This document shows, piece by piece, positions 1-11,147 of a DNA stretch of 19,950 bases; the stretch's first letter is position 1; every line of letters starts with the position of its first letter. The position numbers were made by a program, and so were the translations under genes. The stretch is from positions 1 through 19,950 of the forward strand of contig CAZMCT010000076.1 in assembly GCA_964564785.1 (NCBI GenBank). The letters run 5' to 3'. This DNA comes from CAZMCT01 sp964564785 (GTDB taxonomy: Bacteria; Planctomycetota; Phycisphaerae; UBA1845; Fen-1342). The notes under the pieces were generated by a model. The model saw nothing but the letters and a program-made list of their open reading frames with translations. It searched no databases and was not told the DNA's origin.

Positions 1-30
1 CGACTTAGAACAGCGATCACAACCCTTCAT

Positions 31-107
31 GACAGGCCTGCGGCCCGTTACCGCTGGGGGGCGGGCCTCCGGCCTGTCAACTGACCGACCGGAGGTCGGT
101 CCCCCAG
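31..107. repeat. Composite palindromic repeat
   Basis: Three inverted repeats are interleaved. The arms at 31-48 and 61-78 match at about 15 of 18 positions (outer arms GACAGGCC/GGCCTGTC). GACCGACC (83-90) pairs perfectly with GGTCGGTC (94-101) across a 3-base loop. CTGGGGG (54-60) pairs with CCCCCAG (101-107). The dense nesting suggests a mobile or structural intergenic repeat rather than a simple terminator, since there is no T-run after it. Confidence 0.6.
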
Positions 108-310
108 CTCGTTTTGTCAGGCGCGCTGAGCAGCCGGTTGAAAAGGGAACCGGCACCGCCGGCGTCGGTGTCGCCGCTGCCGTGATCGCAGATCAGCGCG
201 GAGCCAGCTCCCGTTTTCCTTGCGCTGCTTGCCGCGGCGGCGGCGCGCGCCCACTCAGCACGGGCGGCTTCGGGCGGTGGCACGGCGAAGGGCGCCTCTT
301 TTTTTGCGCC

Positions 311-353
311 TTGGGGAAAAATATGTTGCATACTATTACATAATATGTACGAT
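311..353 (+). promoter_or_regulatory. AT-rich argR promoter / possible ARG-box region
   Basis: This is the most AT-rich stretch of the region and ends 12 bases before the argR start. It contains the perfect palindrome ACATA-A-TATGT (338-348) and TATG-TTG-CATA (323-333). ArgR usually binds imperfect AT-rich palindromes of about 18 bp near its own gene, so autoregulation is plausible. Possible promoter hexamers are TTGGGG (311-316) with TATTAC (334-339, 17-base spacer), or TTGCAT (326-331) with TACGAT (348-353, 16-base spacer). Neither is strong enough to choose. Confidence 0.4.
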
Positions 354-364
354 ACCGGGCGGGT

Positions 365-811
365 ATGCGCGACGTGCGGCAGGCGGCGATCCGCGAAATC
401 GTGGCGGCCGGCGGGGTGGCGACCCAGGCCGCGCTGCGGGCCGCCCTGCGGCGCCGCGGGCTGCGGGTCGACCAGTCGACGCTCAGCCGCGACCTGGCCG
501 AGCTGAACGTCCGCAAGCGCGGCGGCGTATACGTGCTGCCGCCCGCGGAAACCCCGCGGCCGGCCGAGCCCGACCTGCGCGGAGCGGTGCGAGCGCTGCA
601 CGTGTGCGGGCCGCACCTGATCGTGGTGCACACCACCATCGGGCAAGCCCAGCCGGTTGCGGTGGCGATCGACGCCCGGCAGGACCCGGCGATCCTGGCG
701 ACCCTCGCCGGCGACGACACGATTTTCGTGGCGACCAGGAACCGCCGCTCGCAGGCCCTGGCGCTGCGGCGGCTGGAAACCTGGTTTGGAGGCAAGCGTG
801 AAGAAAAATGA
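365..811 (+). CDS. argR: Arginine repressor ArgR
   Basis: Arginine-responsive transcription regulator of 148 residues, close to the usual family length of about 150. The N-terminal half (about residues 1-60) is a winged helix-turn-helix with the recognisable segment VDQSTLSRDLAELNV. The C-terminal half (about 75-148) is the arginine-binding oligomerisation domain, including LAGDDTIFVATRN, where the acidic pair that contacts arginine lies in this family. The ATG at 365 begins directly with the DNA-binding domain. The Shine-Dalgarno is weak and the AT-rich promoter lies only about a dozen bases upstream, so the leader may be very short. The end overlaps the argG start by 14 bases, which suggests translational coupling. 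It probably regulates the argGH genes that follow, and perhaps carBA. Confidence 0.93.
   Translation: MRDVRQAAIREIVAAGGVATQAALRAALRRRGLRVDQSTLSRDLAELNVRKRGGVYVLPPAETPRPAEPDLRGAVRALHVCGPHLIVVHTTIGQAQPVAVAIDARQDPAILATLAGDDTIFVATRNRRSQALALRRLETWFGGKREEK
788..792 (+). promoter_or_regulatory. Shine-Dalgarno fixing the argG GTG start
   Basis: GGAGG lies five bases before the GTG at 798-800, inside the end of argR. The reading frame is open much further upstream (to about 657), but this site and the fit of the protein N-terminus to the family (MKKNELCVLAYSGG) identify the GTG as the start. Confidence 0.75.
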
Positions 812-2099
812 GCTGTGCGTCCTGGCGTACTCCGGCGGGCTGGACACGTCCGCGATGGTGCCGTGGCTGATCGACCGCGGCTACGAGGTGCACGCGGTGC
901 TGATCGACGTCGGCCAGGAAGAGGACCTGGTCGGTCTGTGCGAGAAGGCCCTGCGCTACGGGGCCGCGACGGCCGTCATCCGCGACGCCCGCCCGGCCAT
1001 GTTCCGCCGGGTCCTGCCGCTGGCGATCGGGCTGGCCGCGACGTACGAGGGCGTCTACCGGCTGGGGACGGCGCTGGCCCGGCCGTTCATCGCCGCCGAG
1101 CAGGTGCGCGTGGCGAAACAGCTCGGCGGGGCGACGCTGGTGCACGGGGCGACCGGCAAGGGCAACGACCAGGTGCGGTTCGAGTTCGCCTACCGCTCGC
1201 TGGCGCCGCAGTGCCCGGTACTGGCGCCGTGGAAGTCGTGGGAGTTCGGCGGCCGGGCGGACCTGGTGCGCTACCTGGCGCAGCAGGGCTTCACGGACAA
1301 CTACGCCGTCCAGAAGGACTACAGTCTGGACGAGAACCTGTGGCACATCAGCATCGAGGGCGGGCCGCTGGAGGACCCGGCGACGGCCTTCGCGGTCGAA
1401 GACGTGCTGGCGTGCATGGACGGCCGTTTCGCCTGGAAGAATCCGTACGGTCCGGGGCCGAGCGCGGTCGAGCTCGAGTTCCGGGCGGGCGTGCCGGTCG
1501 CGGTGGGCGGCGTGAACAAGCCGCTGGCCGAGATCGTCTCGCAGCTCAACCACCAGTACCGTCGGGCGCCGTGGGCTTGGGACCTGCTGATCGAGAACCG
1601 CTTCACGGGCGTGAAGTCGCGCGGGCTGTACATCAACCCGGCCGCGAAGCTGCTGCACCTGGCGGTCGACAACCTGGCCCGGACGGCGCTCAACAAGCCG
1701 ACGTACGACGAGTATGTGCGGCTCGGACAACAGTTCGGCACGCTGATCTACCGCGGCGAGTGGTTCAGCGACCAGCGGCAGGTGCTCGAGGCGGCCGCGG
1801 CCAGCATCCTCGCCCGGCTCAGCGGCAGCGTGACGGTGCAGCTCGAGCCGGTGCCGTACGTGACGCGGATCGACAGCCCCGCGTCGATGTTCACGCGGCA
1901 GATGGCGACGTTCGAGGCCAGCGATTACAACCACGGCGATGCGGCCGGGTTCATCCGCCTGAGCTGGCTGGGGAACATCGGCAAACCCTACGTCGAGGAC
2001 GGACATGCCGCCGCTCTGGAAGCAGGATGCGCCGCTGCACCCGGCGTTCTCAGTGCTGAACCGCTGCCTGGAGCAGGACTGGTTCCTGCTGCCGTTTGA
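798..2099 (+). CDS. argG: Argininosuccinate synthase
   Basis: Catalyses the ATP-dependent joining of citrulline and aspartate to argininosuccinate, the penultimate step of arginine synthesis, in the cytoplasm. The 433-residue product opens with the PP-loop ATP motif YSGGLDTS (residues 11-18). It retains the family blocks HGATGKGNDQVRFE and KDYSLDENLWHIS. The start is GTG with a strong GGAGG site. The protein is somewhat longer than the usual 400 or so residues. The family core ends near RLSWLGNIGKPYVEDG, and the last 30 or so residues are a low-complexity Ala/Gly/Pro tail that reads through the start of argH. The gene overlaps argR (14 bases) and argH (95 bases), so the three are very likely co-transcribed. 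Confidence 0.96.
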   Translation: MKKNELCVLAYSGGLDTSAMVPWLIDRGYEVHAVLIDVGQEEDLVGLCEKALRYGAATAVIRDARPAMFRRVLPLAIGLAATYEGVYRLGTALARPFIAAEQVRVAKQLGGATLVHGATGKGNDQVRFEFAYRSLAPQCPVLAPWKSWEFGGRADLVRYLAQQGFTDNYAVQKDYSLDENLWHISIEGGPLEDPATAFAVEDVLACMDGRFAWKNPYGPGPSAVELEFRAGVPVAVGGVNKPLAEIVSQLNHQYRRAPWAWDLLIENRFTGVKSRGLYINPAAKLLHLAVDNLARTALNKPTYDEYVRLGQQFGTLIYRGEWFSDQRQVLEAAAASILARLSGSVTVQLEPVPYVTRIDSPASMFTRQMATFEASDYNHGDAAGFIRLSWLGNIGKPYVEDGHAAALEAGCAAAPGVLSAEPLPGAGLVPAAV

Positions 2100-3342
2100 G
2101 CTGCGGCTCCAGCGGGCCCACGCCCGCGCCCTGGCGGCGGCGAAGATCCTCAGCCCGGCCGAGCTCCTGGCGCTCGAGCGGGCCACCGAGACGCTCGACC
2201 GTGAATGGCGCGGCCGGCCGTGCCCCGCGGCCGAGGCGGAAGACCTGCACACGTGGATCGAGGAACGGCTGACGGAACTGGCGGGCGAGGCGGGTCGAAA
2301 GATCCACACCGCCCGCTCGCGCAACGACCAGGTGGCGACGCTGTTGCGGCTGTACGTGATCGACGCGGGCGAGCGCTGGCGAAGCGGCCTGACGAAGTTC
2401 GTCCGGACGGCGTGCGAGCGGGCGGCGTCCTGGGCCGACGCTCTGATGCCGCTGCTGACGCACACGCAGCACGCGGCGCCGGGCAGCGCGGGCTTCTGGG
2501 TCCTCCGTTACGCCGTGGCGCTGGACCGCGGCCGGCGGCAGCTCGCGGCCGCGATCGAGGAATGGCAACGATACTGCCCGCTCGGGTCGGGTGCGGTGGC
2601 GGGCTCTTCGATCCCGATCGATCGGCGAATCCAGGCGGTGGAGCTCGGCTTCGCGGGGCCGAGCCGCAACGCGCTCGAGTCGACTTCGACACGCGATGAA
2701 GTGGTCGAGCTGCTGGCAATCGGGGCGCGGATTGCGCTACACCTGCAAGCCCTGGCAACGGACGTGATTCTGTTTGCCCAGACGCCGCTGGCGTGGGTGC
2801 GCTACCCGCCCGCGTTCGCCACCGGCTCGTCGATGATGCCGAACAAGGTGAACCCGGACGCCATGGAGCTGCTGCGGGGCGAGGCGTGCGCGGTCGCGGC
2901 CGCTCACGGCGAAGTGCTGGCGATCCTGAAGGGCCTGCCGAGCGGGTACAATCGGGACCTCCAGTGCGTGAAGCCCGTCTTGCACCGTGCGGCCGAAACG
3001 CTCGTCCGGCTGGTGGACCTTGCGGCCGCGTTTCTTGCGGAACTCGAATTCGACCCGCGGGCCCTCGCGGCGGCGGCGCGGCTGGGGCACATCGGTGCGA
3101 CACTACGGATGGAGGAGCGGGTCGCGGCCGGCACGCCGCTGCGGGCGGCGCACCACGCGGTCGCGGCGGTGTTGGCGGCGGCCGGCGACGGCGCGGCGCC
3201 GGATGGTGCAGCGCAGGGCGGTGCGGCACAGGGTGGTGCGGCGCCCTGGAGCGAGAATGCGCTCGCGCGCTACCGCACGCTGGGCAGCGCGAATCCGGAC
3301 GAGGTGCGGCGCGTGGCCGCGGAGCTGCTGGCGGGGCTGTGA
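2005..3342 (+). CDS. argH: Argininosuccinate lyase
   Basis: Cleaves argininosuccinate to arginine and fumarate; member of the fumarase/aspartase superfamily. The 445-residue protein carries the superfamily signature in the form GSSMMPNKVNPDAMELLRG, with the catalytic-loop serine. It also has HTARSRNDQVATLLRLY in the N-terminal domain and THTQHAAPGSAGFW in the centre. The ATG at 2005 is preceded by GAGG (1995-1998), and the N-terminus PLWKQDAPLHPAF aligns with the usual LWGGRF region, so this start is favoured although it lies 95 bases inside argG. Near the C-terminus, residues 395-414 are four copies of a five-residue repeat (D/G-G-A-A-P/Q) absent from typical ArgH. Downstream is a 200-base gap with a repeat element, then carB. 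Confidence 0.95.
   Translation: MPPLWKQDAPLHPAFSVLNRCLEQDWFLLPFELRLQRAHARALAAAKILSPAELLALERATETLDREWRGRPCPAAEAEDLHTWIEERLTELAGEAGRKIHTARSRNDQVATLLRLYVIDAGERWRSGLTKFVRTACERAASWADALMPLLTHTQHAAPGSAGFWVLRYAVALDRGRRQLAAAIEEWQRYCPLGSGAVAGSSIPIDRRIQAVELGFAGPSRNALESTSTRDEVVELLAIGARIALHLQALATDVILFAQTPLAWVRYPPAFATGSSMMPNKVNPDAMELLRGEACAVAAAHGEVLAILKGLPSGYNRDLQCVKPVLHRAAETLVRLVDLAAAFLAELEFDPRALAAAARLGHIGATLRMEERVAAGTPLRAAHHAVAAVLAAAGDGAAPDGAAQGGAAQGGAAPWSENALARYRTLGSANPDEVRRVAAELLAGL
3187..3246 (+). repeat. 15-bp tandem repeat inside argH (4 units)
   Basis: Four 15-base units begin at 3187, 3202, 3217 and 3232 and encode DGAAP, DGAAQ, GGAAQ and GGAAP. The units are in frame and lie in what should be a surface region of the C-terminal domain. 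They differ from each other by a few substitutions, so the expansion is not brand new. Confidence 0.8.
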
Positions 3343-3390
3343 GGCGCGGTATCGCGGCCACGTGGCCGTCGTCCGTGCGGCGCGCCCCGA

Positions 3391-3521
3391 GGCTGTCATT
3401 CTGAGGAGCGCAGCGACGAAGAATCTGGCCTAGGATGAGACCCCGCTCGACCGTCGAGAGCAAACCTCAGCCGCAGTCAGATTCCTCGTCGGTCGCCTGC
3501 GGCGACCGCGCTCGGAATCAC
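3391..3521. repeat. Dispersed inverted-repeat element, copy 1
   Basis: The left end starts GGCTGTCATTCTGAGGAGCG. The right end, read on the other strand, starts GTGATTCCGAGCGCGG, so the ends are imperfect inverted repeats (both sides also carry GAATCTG / CAGATTC). An internal hairpin CTCGA-CCG-TCGAG lies near 3446-3458. The first 26 bases match 17593-17618 at 25 of 26 positions, so this is a repeat family with at least two members here. It fills most of the argH-carB gap and has no coding capacity. Confidence 0.7.
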
Positions 3522-3543
3522 AGGGATTGAGCTAGTCTGACAA

Positions 3544-7269
<3,726 letters not shown>

Positions 7270-7436
7270 CCACGGAGACACAGAGGAAGTGACAAGGGGA
7301 CAAGGTAACAAGGTGACAACGGGTGGCCGGAGCGAGCAGCGAGGTTACAAGGAAGTAAAGTGCCCATGTATCGCGGCTTGCTGCGGTTCTCTTGGTCTTC
7401 CCTCTGTGGCCCTCTGTGTTCTCTGTGTCTCTGTGG
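7270..7436. repeat. Inverted-repeat element between carB and carA
   Basis: The left arm CCACGGAGACACAGAGG (7270-7286) matches the right arm at 7420-7436 in inverted orientation with 15 of 17 positions. The right side is preceded by related CTCTGTG copies (about 7402-7417). It begins one base after the carB stop and ends about 40 bases before the carA ATG. The size (about 167 bp) and terminal inverted repeats without an open gene resemble a MITE-like or palindromic intergenic element. Confidence 0.7.
7291..7322 (+). repeat. 8-bp tandem tract in the carB-carA gap
   Basis: Four diverged 8-base units: GACAAGGG, GACAAGGT, AACAAGGT, GACAACGG. The period equals that of the tracts inside carB, which hints at a common expansion process. 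It lies inside the larger inverted-repeat element. Confidence 0.65.
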
Positions 7437-7476
7437 TTGATGTCTGCTCTGCGGTTTCCGTAGACGGAGTGACGCG

Positions 7477-8742
7477 ATGAGCGTCTGCAAGCTGGCCCTC
7501 GAGGACGGGTGCGTGTTCGCCGGCCACGCGATCGGCGCGGCCGGCACCGCGGACGGCGAGGTGGTCTTCAACACCGCCCTGACCGGTTATCAGGAGATCT
7601 TCTCCGACCCCTCGTACTGCGGCCAGATCGTCACGCTCACGTTCCCGCTCATCGGCAACTATGGCGTCAACGAGGAGGACTTCGAGGCGGCCCGCCCGCA
7701 GCTCGCGGGCCTGGTCGTCAAGGAGTGCGCGCCGCGACCAAGCAACTACCGGGCGGCCGGCAGCCTGCCTGAATTGCTGAAGCGGCACGGAATTGTCGGT
7801 TTGGCCGGCATCGATACCCGCGCGTTGACCCGTCGCATCCGCATGCACGGGGCGCTTCGTGGCGTCATCTCGACCGAAATCCTCGACGAACTCGAGCTCG
7901 TCCGTCATGCGGCGGCCGTCCCCAGCATGGCCGGCGCGAACCTCGTCGAGCGCGTCGCGCCCGAGCGGCCGGCCACCTGGTCAGAGCCGCTGTGGCAGCC
8001 CGACGGCTCGTGGCCGCCGAACAACCGGGCCGCCGCAGCGGCCGCACCCGCACCGTCACCTTCCGGCCACGGCCCGCGCGTGGTCGTCCTCGACTGCGGC
8101 ATCAAGCACAACATCCTCCGCCATCTGGCCTCGGCCGGCTGTGACATCACCCTGCTCCCCGGCCACGCACCCGCCGCGGCCGTTCGCGAGCGCCGGCCGG
8201 ACGCGCTCGTCGTCAGCAACGGCCCGGGCGACCCGGCCGCGGTACACGATACGATCGCGACGCTGCGGGAACTGCTGGGCACCTGCCCAATGCTGGGGAT
8301 CTGCCTGGGGCACCAGATGCTCGCCCTGGCCCTCGGTGCAACGACCTATAAGCTCGCGTTCGGCCACCACGGGGCGAATGTGCCGGTCCGCGACGAGGAC
8401 ACCGGCCGCGTGCTGATCACGAGCCAGAACCACGGCTGCGCCGTCGACGCGGCCGCCCTGGCGCGCGTCGGCGGCCGGCCGACGCACGTCAATCTCAACG
8501 ACGGCAGCCTGGAGGGCTTCACGCACGCGGGCCACGCCATCACGGCCGTGCAGTTTCACCCGGAGGCGAGCCCGGGCCCGCACGACGCGGCGGGGCTGTT
8601 TCGGGCGTTCGTGGAGGGGGTTCGCGGGGGACCGGGTGCAGACGTTATCGCGGCCCGGAGCGCAGCCGTCGAGACCATTCCCCCCCTGAGCAGTGCCCGC
8701 ACGGAGGTCGCAGCGATCCCGAGGCCCTCGCCGTCTGCGTAG
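7477..8742 (+). CDS. carA: Carbamoyl-phosphate synthase small subunit
   Basis: Glutamine amidotransferase subunit that releases ammonia from glutamine and passes it to CarB. At 421 residues it is slightly longer than the usual 380 or so. The N-terminal CPSase domain contains FNTALTGYQEIFSDPSY. The C-terminal class I glutamine amidotransferase domain carries the nucleophile in GICLGHQ (Cys276), with His361 and Glu363 in QFHPEASPGPHD, so the triad is intact. A low-complexity Ala/Pro linker lies between the domains (about residues 180-198), and the last 35 residues look like an unstructured tail. The ATG at 7477 has GGAG at 7466-7469. The gene is separated from carB by a repeat element, so expression may run through that element or start within it. 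Confidence 0.96.
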   Translation: MSVCKLALEDGCVFAGHAIGAAGTADGEVVFNTALTGYQEIFSDPSYCGQIVTLTFPLIGNYGVNEEDFEAARPQLAGLVVKECAPRPSNYRAAGSLPELLKRHGIVGLAGIDTRALTRRIRMHGALRGVISTEILDELELVRHAAAVPSMAGANLVERVAPERPATWSEPLWQPDGSWPPNNRAAAAAAPAPSPSGHGPRVVVLDCGIKHNILRHLASAGCDITLLPGHAPAAAVRERRPDALVVSNGPGDPAAVHDTIATLRELLGTCPMLGICLGHQMLALALGATTYKLAFGHHGANVPVRDEDTGRVLITSQNHGCAVDAAALARVGGRPTHVNLNDGSLEGFTHAGHAITAVQFHPEASPGPHDAAGLFRAFVEGVRGGPGADVIAARSAAVETIPPLSSARTEVAAIPRPSPSA

Positions 8743-8760
8743 TTTTGTATACAACCGCGT

Positions 8761-9852
8761 TCACGTGCCGACGTATTTCGCGAGCAGGCCGCGCGCGACG
8801 GCCGGGTCGCTCGTGCCCTGGACGATCGCGCGGCCGTCGGAAAAGAGCGTGACGTGGTAGCAACTGGCGGGCTGGGACGCGCTTGCGCGGGCTTCCTCGA
8901 TCGTGAAGCGCAGCAAGTACTCGTTCCACTTCACGCCCGCGCGAGCCGACAAACGCTCGGCCAGCGCCCGGAAATTCGGCGGCGGACGCTCGGGATCGTC
9001 CGGCGGCGTGATCTGCACCGCGTCGCGGCCGCAGAGCACGGTCGCGGCATCGTAACGCCGGCCTTCGAGAAACTCGAACTCGTGCCGGGTACAGCACGCG
9101 CAATCCCCCGCCTCGAACGCCGGCTGCACGTTCAGCGGGCGGATACGGGCCGCCCAGGCATCGACCGCCAGCAGCCGGCCCACCAGTTGATCCTCGCGGC
9201 CGAGCAGCAGCTTGAGGGCCTCGGTGGCCTGGAGCGCGGCCACGAGCTGCACCGCGGTGGCCAGCACGCCGGCGGTGTCGCAGGTCGGCAGCGTGCCCGG
9301 TGCGGGCGGCTCCGGCCAGACACAGCGCAAGCAGGCGGTTTTCCCGGGGCGGATCGTGAGGACGAGCCCCTCGGCCGCGACGACCGCCCCGAAAACCCAC
9401 GGGATCTGCTCGCGGACGGCGTAGTCGTTCAAGAGGTAACGCGTCAGCAGGTTGTCCGTGCCATCGAGCAACACGTCGGGCTCGCCGGCCAGGCTGCGGA
9501 TGCTCGTGGGCGTGACGTCAGCGACAAGCGACTCGACCTCGACGGCCGAGTTGATGCGTCGCAGCTTGCGGCCGGCGGCCTCGGCCTTCGGCAGATTCTG
9601 CGACACGTCGTGTTCGTCAAACAGCGCCTGCCGCTGAAGGTTGCCGGTCTCGAGGAAGTCGCGGTCGACGATCCGCAGCCGGCCGACGCCGGCGCGGACG
9701 AGCGTGCCGGCCAGGGCGCTGCCGAGAGCGCCGCAGCCGATCAGCGTGACAACGGAATGGCGGAGGCGGCGTTGACCGTCTGCGCCGAAGTGCGGCAGGA
9801 GAATCTGGCGGCCGTAGCGGGCCAGGTCCGGCGGAATGTCATCGGCCGGCAT
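8761..9852 (-). CDS. MoeB/ThiF/HesA-family adenylyltransferase
   Basis: E1-like enzyme that adenylates the C-terminal glycine of a ubiquitin-like sulfur carrier (ThiS or MoaD type). From the chosen start the protein has 363 residues. It shows the family N-terminus RYGRQILLPHFG, the nucleotide motif GCGALG (39-44), VDRDFLETGNLQRQ (62-75), DGTDN (130-134) and the candidate active-site Cys191 in TCDTAG. Zinc ligands are CLRC (Cys174, Cys177) and C251/C254. A C-terminal extension of about 100 residues includes LCGRDAVQI, a block seen in some MoeB/ThiF relatives. The start at 9852 is preferred because GAGG sits at 9858-9861, overlapping the upstream stop. No thiS, moaD, thiG or moaE is nearby, so thiamine, molybdopterin or another sulfur pathway cannot be chosen. 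Confidence 0.88.
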   Translation of the reverse strand: MPADDIPPDLARYGRQILLPHFGADGQRRLRHSVVTLIGCGALGSALAGTLVRAGVGRLRIVDRDFLETGNLQRQALFDEHDVSQNLPKAEAAGRKLRRINSAVEVESLVADVTPTSIRSLAGEPDVLLDGTDNLLTRYLLNDYAVREQIPWVFGAVVAAEGLVLTIRPGKTACLRCVWPEPPAPGTLPTCDTAGVLATAVQLVAALQATEALKLLLGREDQLVGRLLAVDAWAARIRPLNVQPAFEAGDCACCTRHEFEFLEGRRYDAATVLCGRDAVQITPPDDPERPPPNFRALAERLSARAGVKWNEYLLRFTIEEARASASQPASCYHVTLFSDGRAIVQGTSDPAVARGLLAKYVGT

Positions 9853-9859
9853 GGGGACC

Positions 9860-10300
9860 TCATTCGTCCGCGCGGGGCGACCACCGACGCGTCGTGCACC
9901 AGCGTTGCCAGGCGCTGCGGGCGGCGCTGCCGTTGAGCAGGCCGAAAAGTAGCACCAGCAGCCCGTCGGTGCCGCCAAAGCCCAGCCAGATCGCCCCGAT
10001 CACCAGACAGCCCGCGGCCGCGAGGAGCGAAAGCACGAGGTCGAGCAGCGCGCCACCTGGAAGTCGGAAGTATTCGAGCGCCGTCGTCACCAGCAGGCCG
10101 ATGCCGACCATGCGGCTGCCCCAGGTGAACGCAGTGACGGAGCCGTCGTAGAGCCAGTTGCCCGACGCGCCGGACAGGCCGAGCGCAAAGCCGACGTAGA
10201 GAAACAGCCCGGCCGAGACGAGGCCCATGAGCATGTCGCCCGGTGCGGGACTTCCGGCGAGGGGCGCGGCGTCGTGCGCCGGCCCGGGTCTGCTCGGCAT
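9860..10300 (-). CDS. Small multi-pass membrane protein, unknown function
   Basis: I do not recognise the family. The 146-residue product has a Pro/Ala-rich N-terminus and four hydrophobic segments at about residues 24-44, 58-78, 83-107 and 110-124, then a basic tail, so it should be an inner-membrane protein. The ATG at 10300 has AGGAG about ten bases upstream on its strand. The stop is seven bases before the start of the MoeB/ThiF-like gene, whose Shine-Dalgarno overlaps this stop, so the two are almost certainly one operon. That coupling may mean shared regulation rather than shared function. There are no obvious metal-binding or catalytic motifs. Confidence 0.72.
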   Translation of the reverse strand: MPSRPGPAHDAAPLAGSPAPGDMLMGLVSAGLFLYVGFALGLSGASGNWLYDGSVTAFTWGSRMVGIGLLVTTALEYFRLPGGALLDLVLSLLAAAGCLVIGAIWLGFGGTDGLLVLLFGLLNGSAARSAWQRWCTTRRWSPRADE

Positions 10301-10431
10301 GGTGCGGCTCCTCGGGCGCGATCATACCGCGCCGGCGCGGGTCGCGCCCCGCATCGCGCGCGAACAGGCGGGCTCGCCGTCGAGCCGGAGGCTGGAAGGT
10401 GAGCGCGGAGCGACGCGCGGGACAGGTCCGC

Positions 10432-10998
10432 TCAGACCTGCATGACCTCCTTCGACTTGTCCTCGACCAGCTTGTCGATCTTCTTGCAGCAATCGTCGGT
10501 CATCTTCTGAATCTGCTCCTGCCCGCTCTTGACCTCGTCCTCGGGGAGCGTGCCGGCCTTCTTCTCGGTTTCGAGCGCCTTGTTCGCGTCGCGCCGGGCG
10601 TTGCGGATCGAGACTTTCTGCAATTCGGCCAGCTCGCGAATACGCGCGACCAGTTTTTGCCGGCGCTCGGTCGAAAGCGGTGGGACCGGCAGGCGGATCA
10701 TCTTGCCGTCATTCTGTGGATTGATACCCAGTTCGCTTTTCTCAATGGCGCGCTGGATGTCCTTCAGCGTTCCGGGGTCGAACGGCTTGATGACGATCAC
10801 GTTGCCCTCGGCTACCGCGATGTTGCCCAACTCTTTAAGCGTCATCGTGGTCCCATAAGATTCGACGTCGACCTTGAGCGTGTCGACCAGACCGGGCGAA
10901 GCGCGACCCGTCCGCAGCCCCCGCAACTCCTGCTTCAGGAACTCGACCGCCTTCTCCATCTGCTCTTCTGCGGCTAACAGCACGTCATCGAGGGGCAT
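10432..10998 (-). CDS. frr: Ribosome recycling factor
   Basis: Splits post-termination ribosomes together with EF-G. The 188-residue length fits the family (about 185). The conserved LRTGRASPGLVD (residues 28-39), the domain II region SYGTTMTLKELGNI and the C-terminal helix with RNARRDANKALE are present. The ATG at 10998 has GGAG about eight bases upstream. It stands alone: pyrH and tsf, its frequent neighbours, are not adjacent. It has its own promoter at 11034-11062 and runs divergently from the epimerase gene. Confidence 0.97.
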   Translation of the reverse strand: MPLDDVLLAAEEQMEKAVEFLKQELRGLRTGRASPGLVDTLKVDVESYGTTMTLKELGNIAVAEGNVIVIKPFDPGTLKDIQRAIEKSELGINPQNDGKMIRLPVPPLSTERRQKLVARIRELAELQKVSIRNARRDANKALETEKKAGTLPEDEVKSGQEQIQKMTDDCCKKIDKLVEDKSKEVMQV

Positions 10999-11033
10999 CG
11001 GACGTTCTCCGCGACCAGGGATTGTCGGGGGCC

Positions 11034-11062
11034 AGAATAGCCCGCGGGACCGTCGCTCTCAA
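11034..11062 (-). promoter_or_regulatory. Sigma70-type promoter of frr
   Basis: Reading the minus strand, TTGAGA (11062-11057), a 17-base spacer, then TATTCT (11039-11034). Transcription should begin about 28 bases before the frr ATG, leaving room for the GGAG ribosome site. Hexamers and spacing both fit the housekeeping consensus well for a GC-rich genome. Confidence 0.65.
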
Positions 11063-11147
11063 GCGCGTCTCTTCGGCCGGAGCCCTGTCGGCGGCGCGTC
11101 GGGGCGCCAGGCCCGCGCGATTCCGCCGAGGGCGCCTGCGAATCGCA

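Larger units (their letters stand above)
1..364. other. Non-coding region upstream of argR
   Basis: No convincing gene is seen in this 364-base stretch; the reading frames through it look like by-products of high GC. It holds a composite palindromic repeat (31-107), a short palindrome TGATC-GCA-GATCA (183-195), a hairpin with a T-run in its loop (about 288-312), and an AT-rich island just before argR (about 317-353). The gene to the left lies outside the window. Confidence 0.6.

Noticed and set aside
77..310. Possible small minus-strand protein divergent from argR
   Set aside because: The frame ends inside the palindromic repeat, is Ala/Arg-rich with no family resemblance, and has no clear ribosome site.
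288..312. Hairpin with seven T in the loop before argR as a terminator
   Set aside because: The T-run is in the loop, not after the stem, and the stem has a bulge; no gene end is seen upstream.
483..2465. Minus-strand open frame of 660 codons opposite argR, argG and argH
   Set aside because: Low-complexity Arg/Ala/His composition and no domain; it crosses three well-supported plus-strand genes.
8745..8754. Palindrome TTGTATACAA between convergent carA and the MoeB/ThiF-like gene as a terminator
   Set aside because: Too short and AT-rich to form a stable stem with a loop; the 18-base gap leaves no room for a typical terminator.
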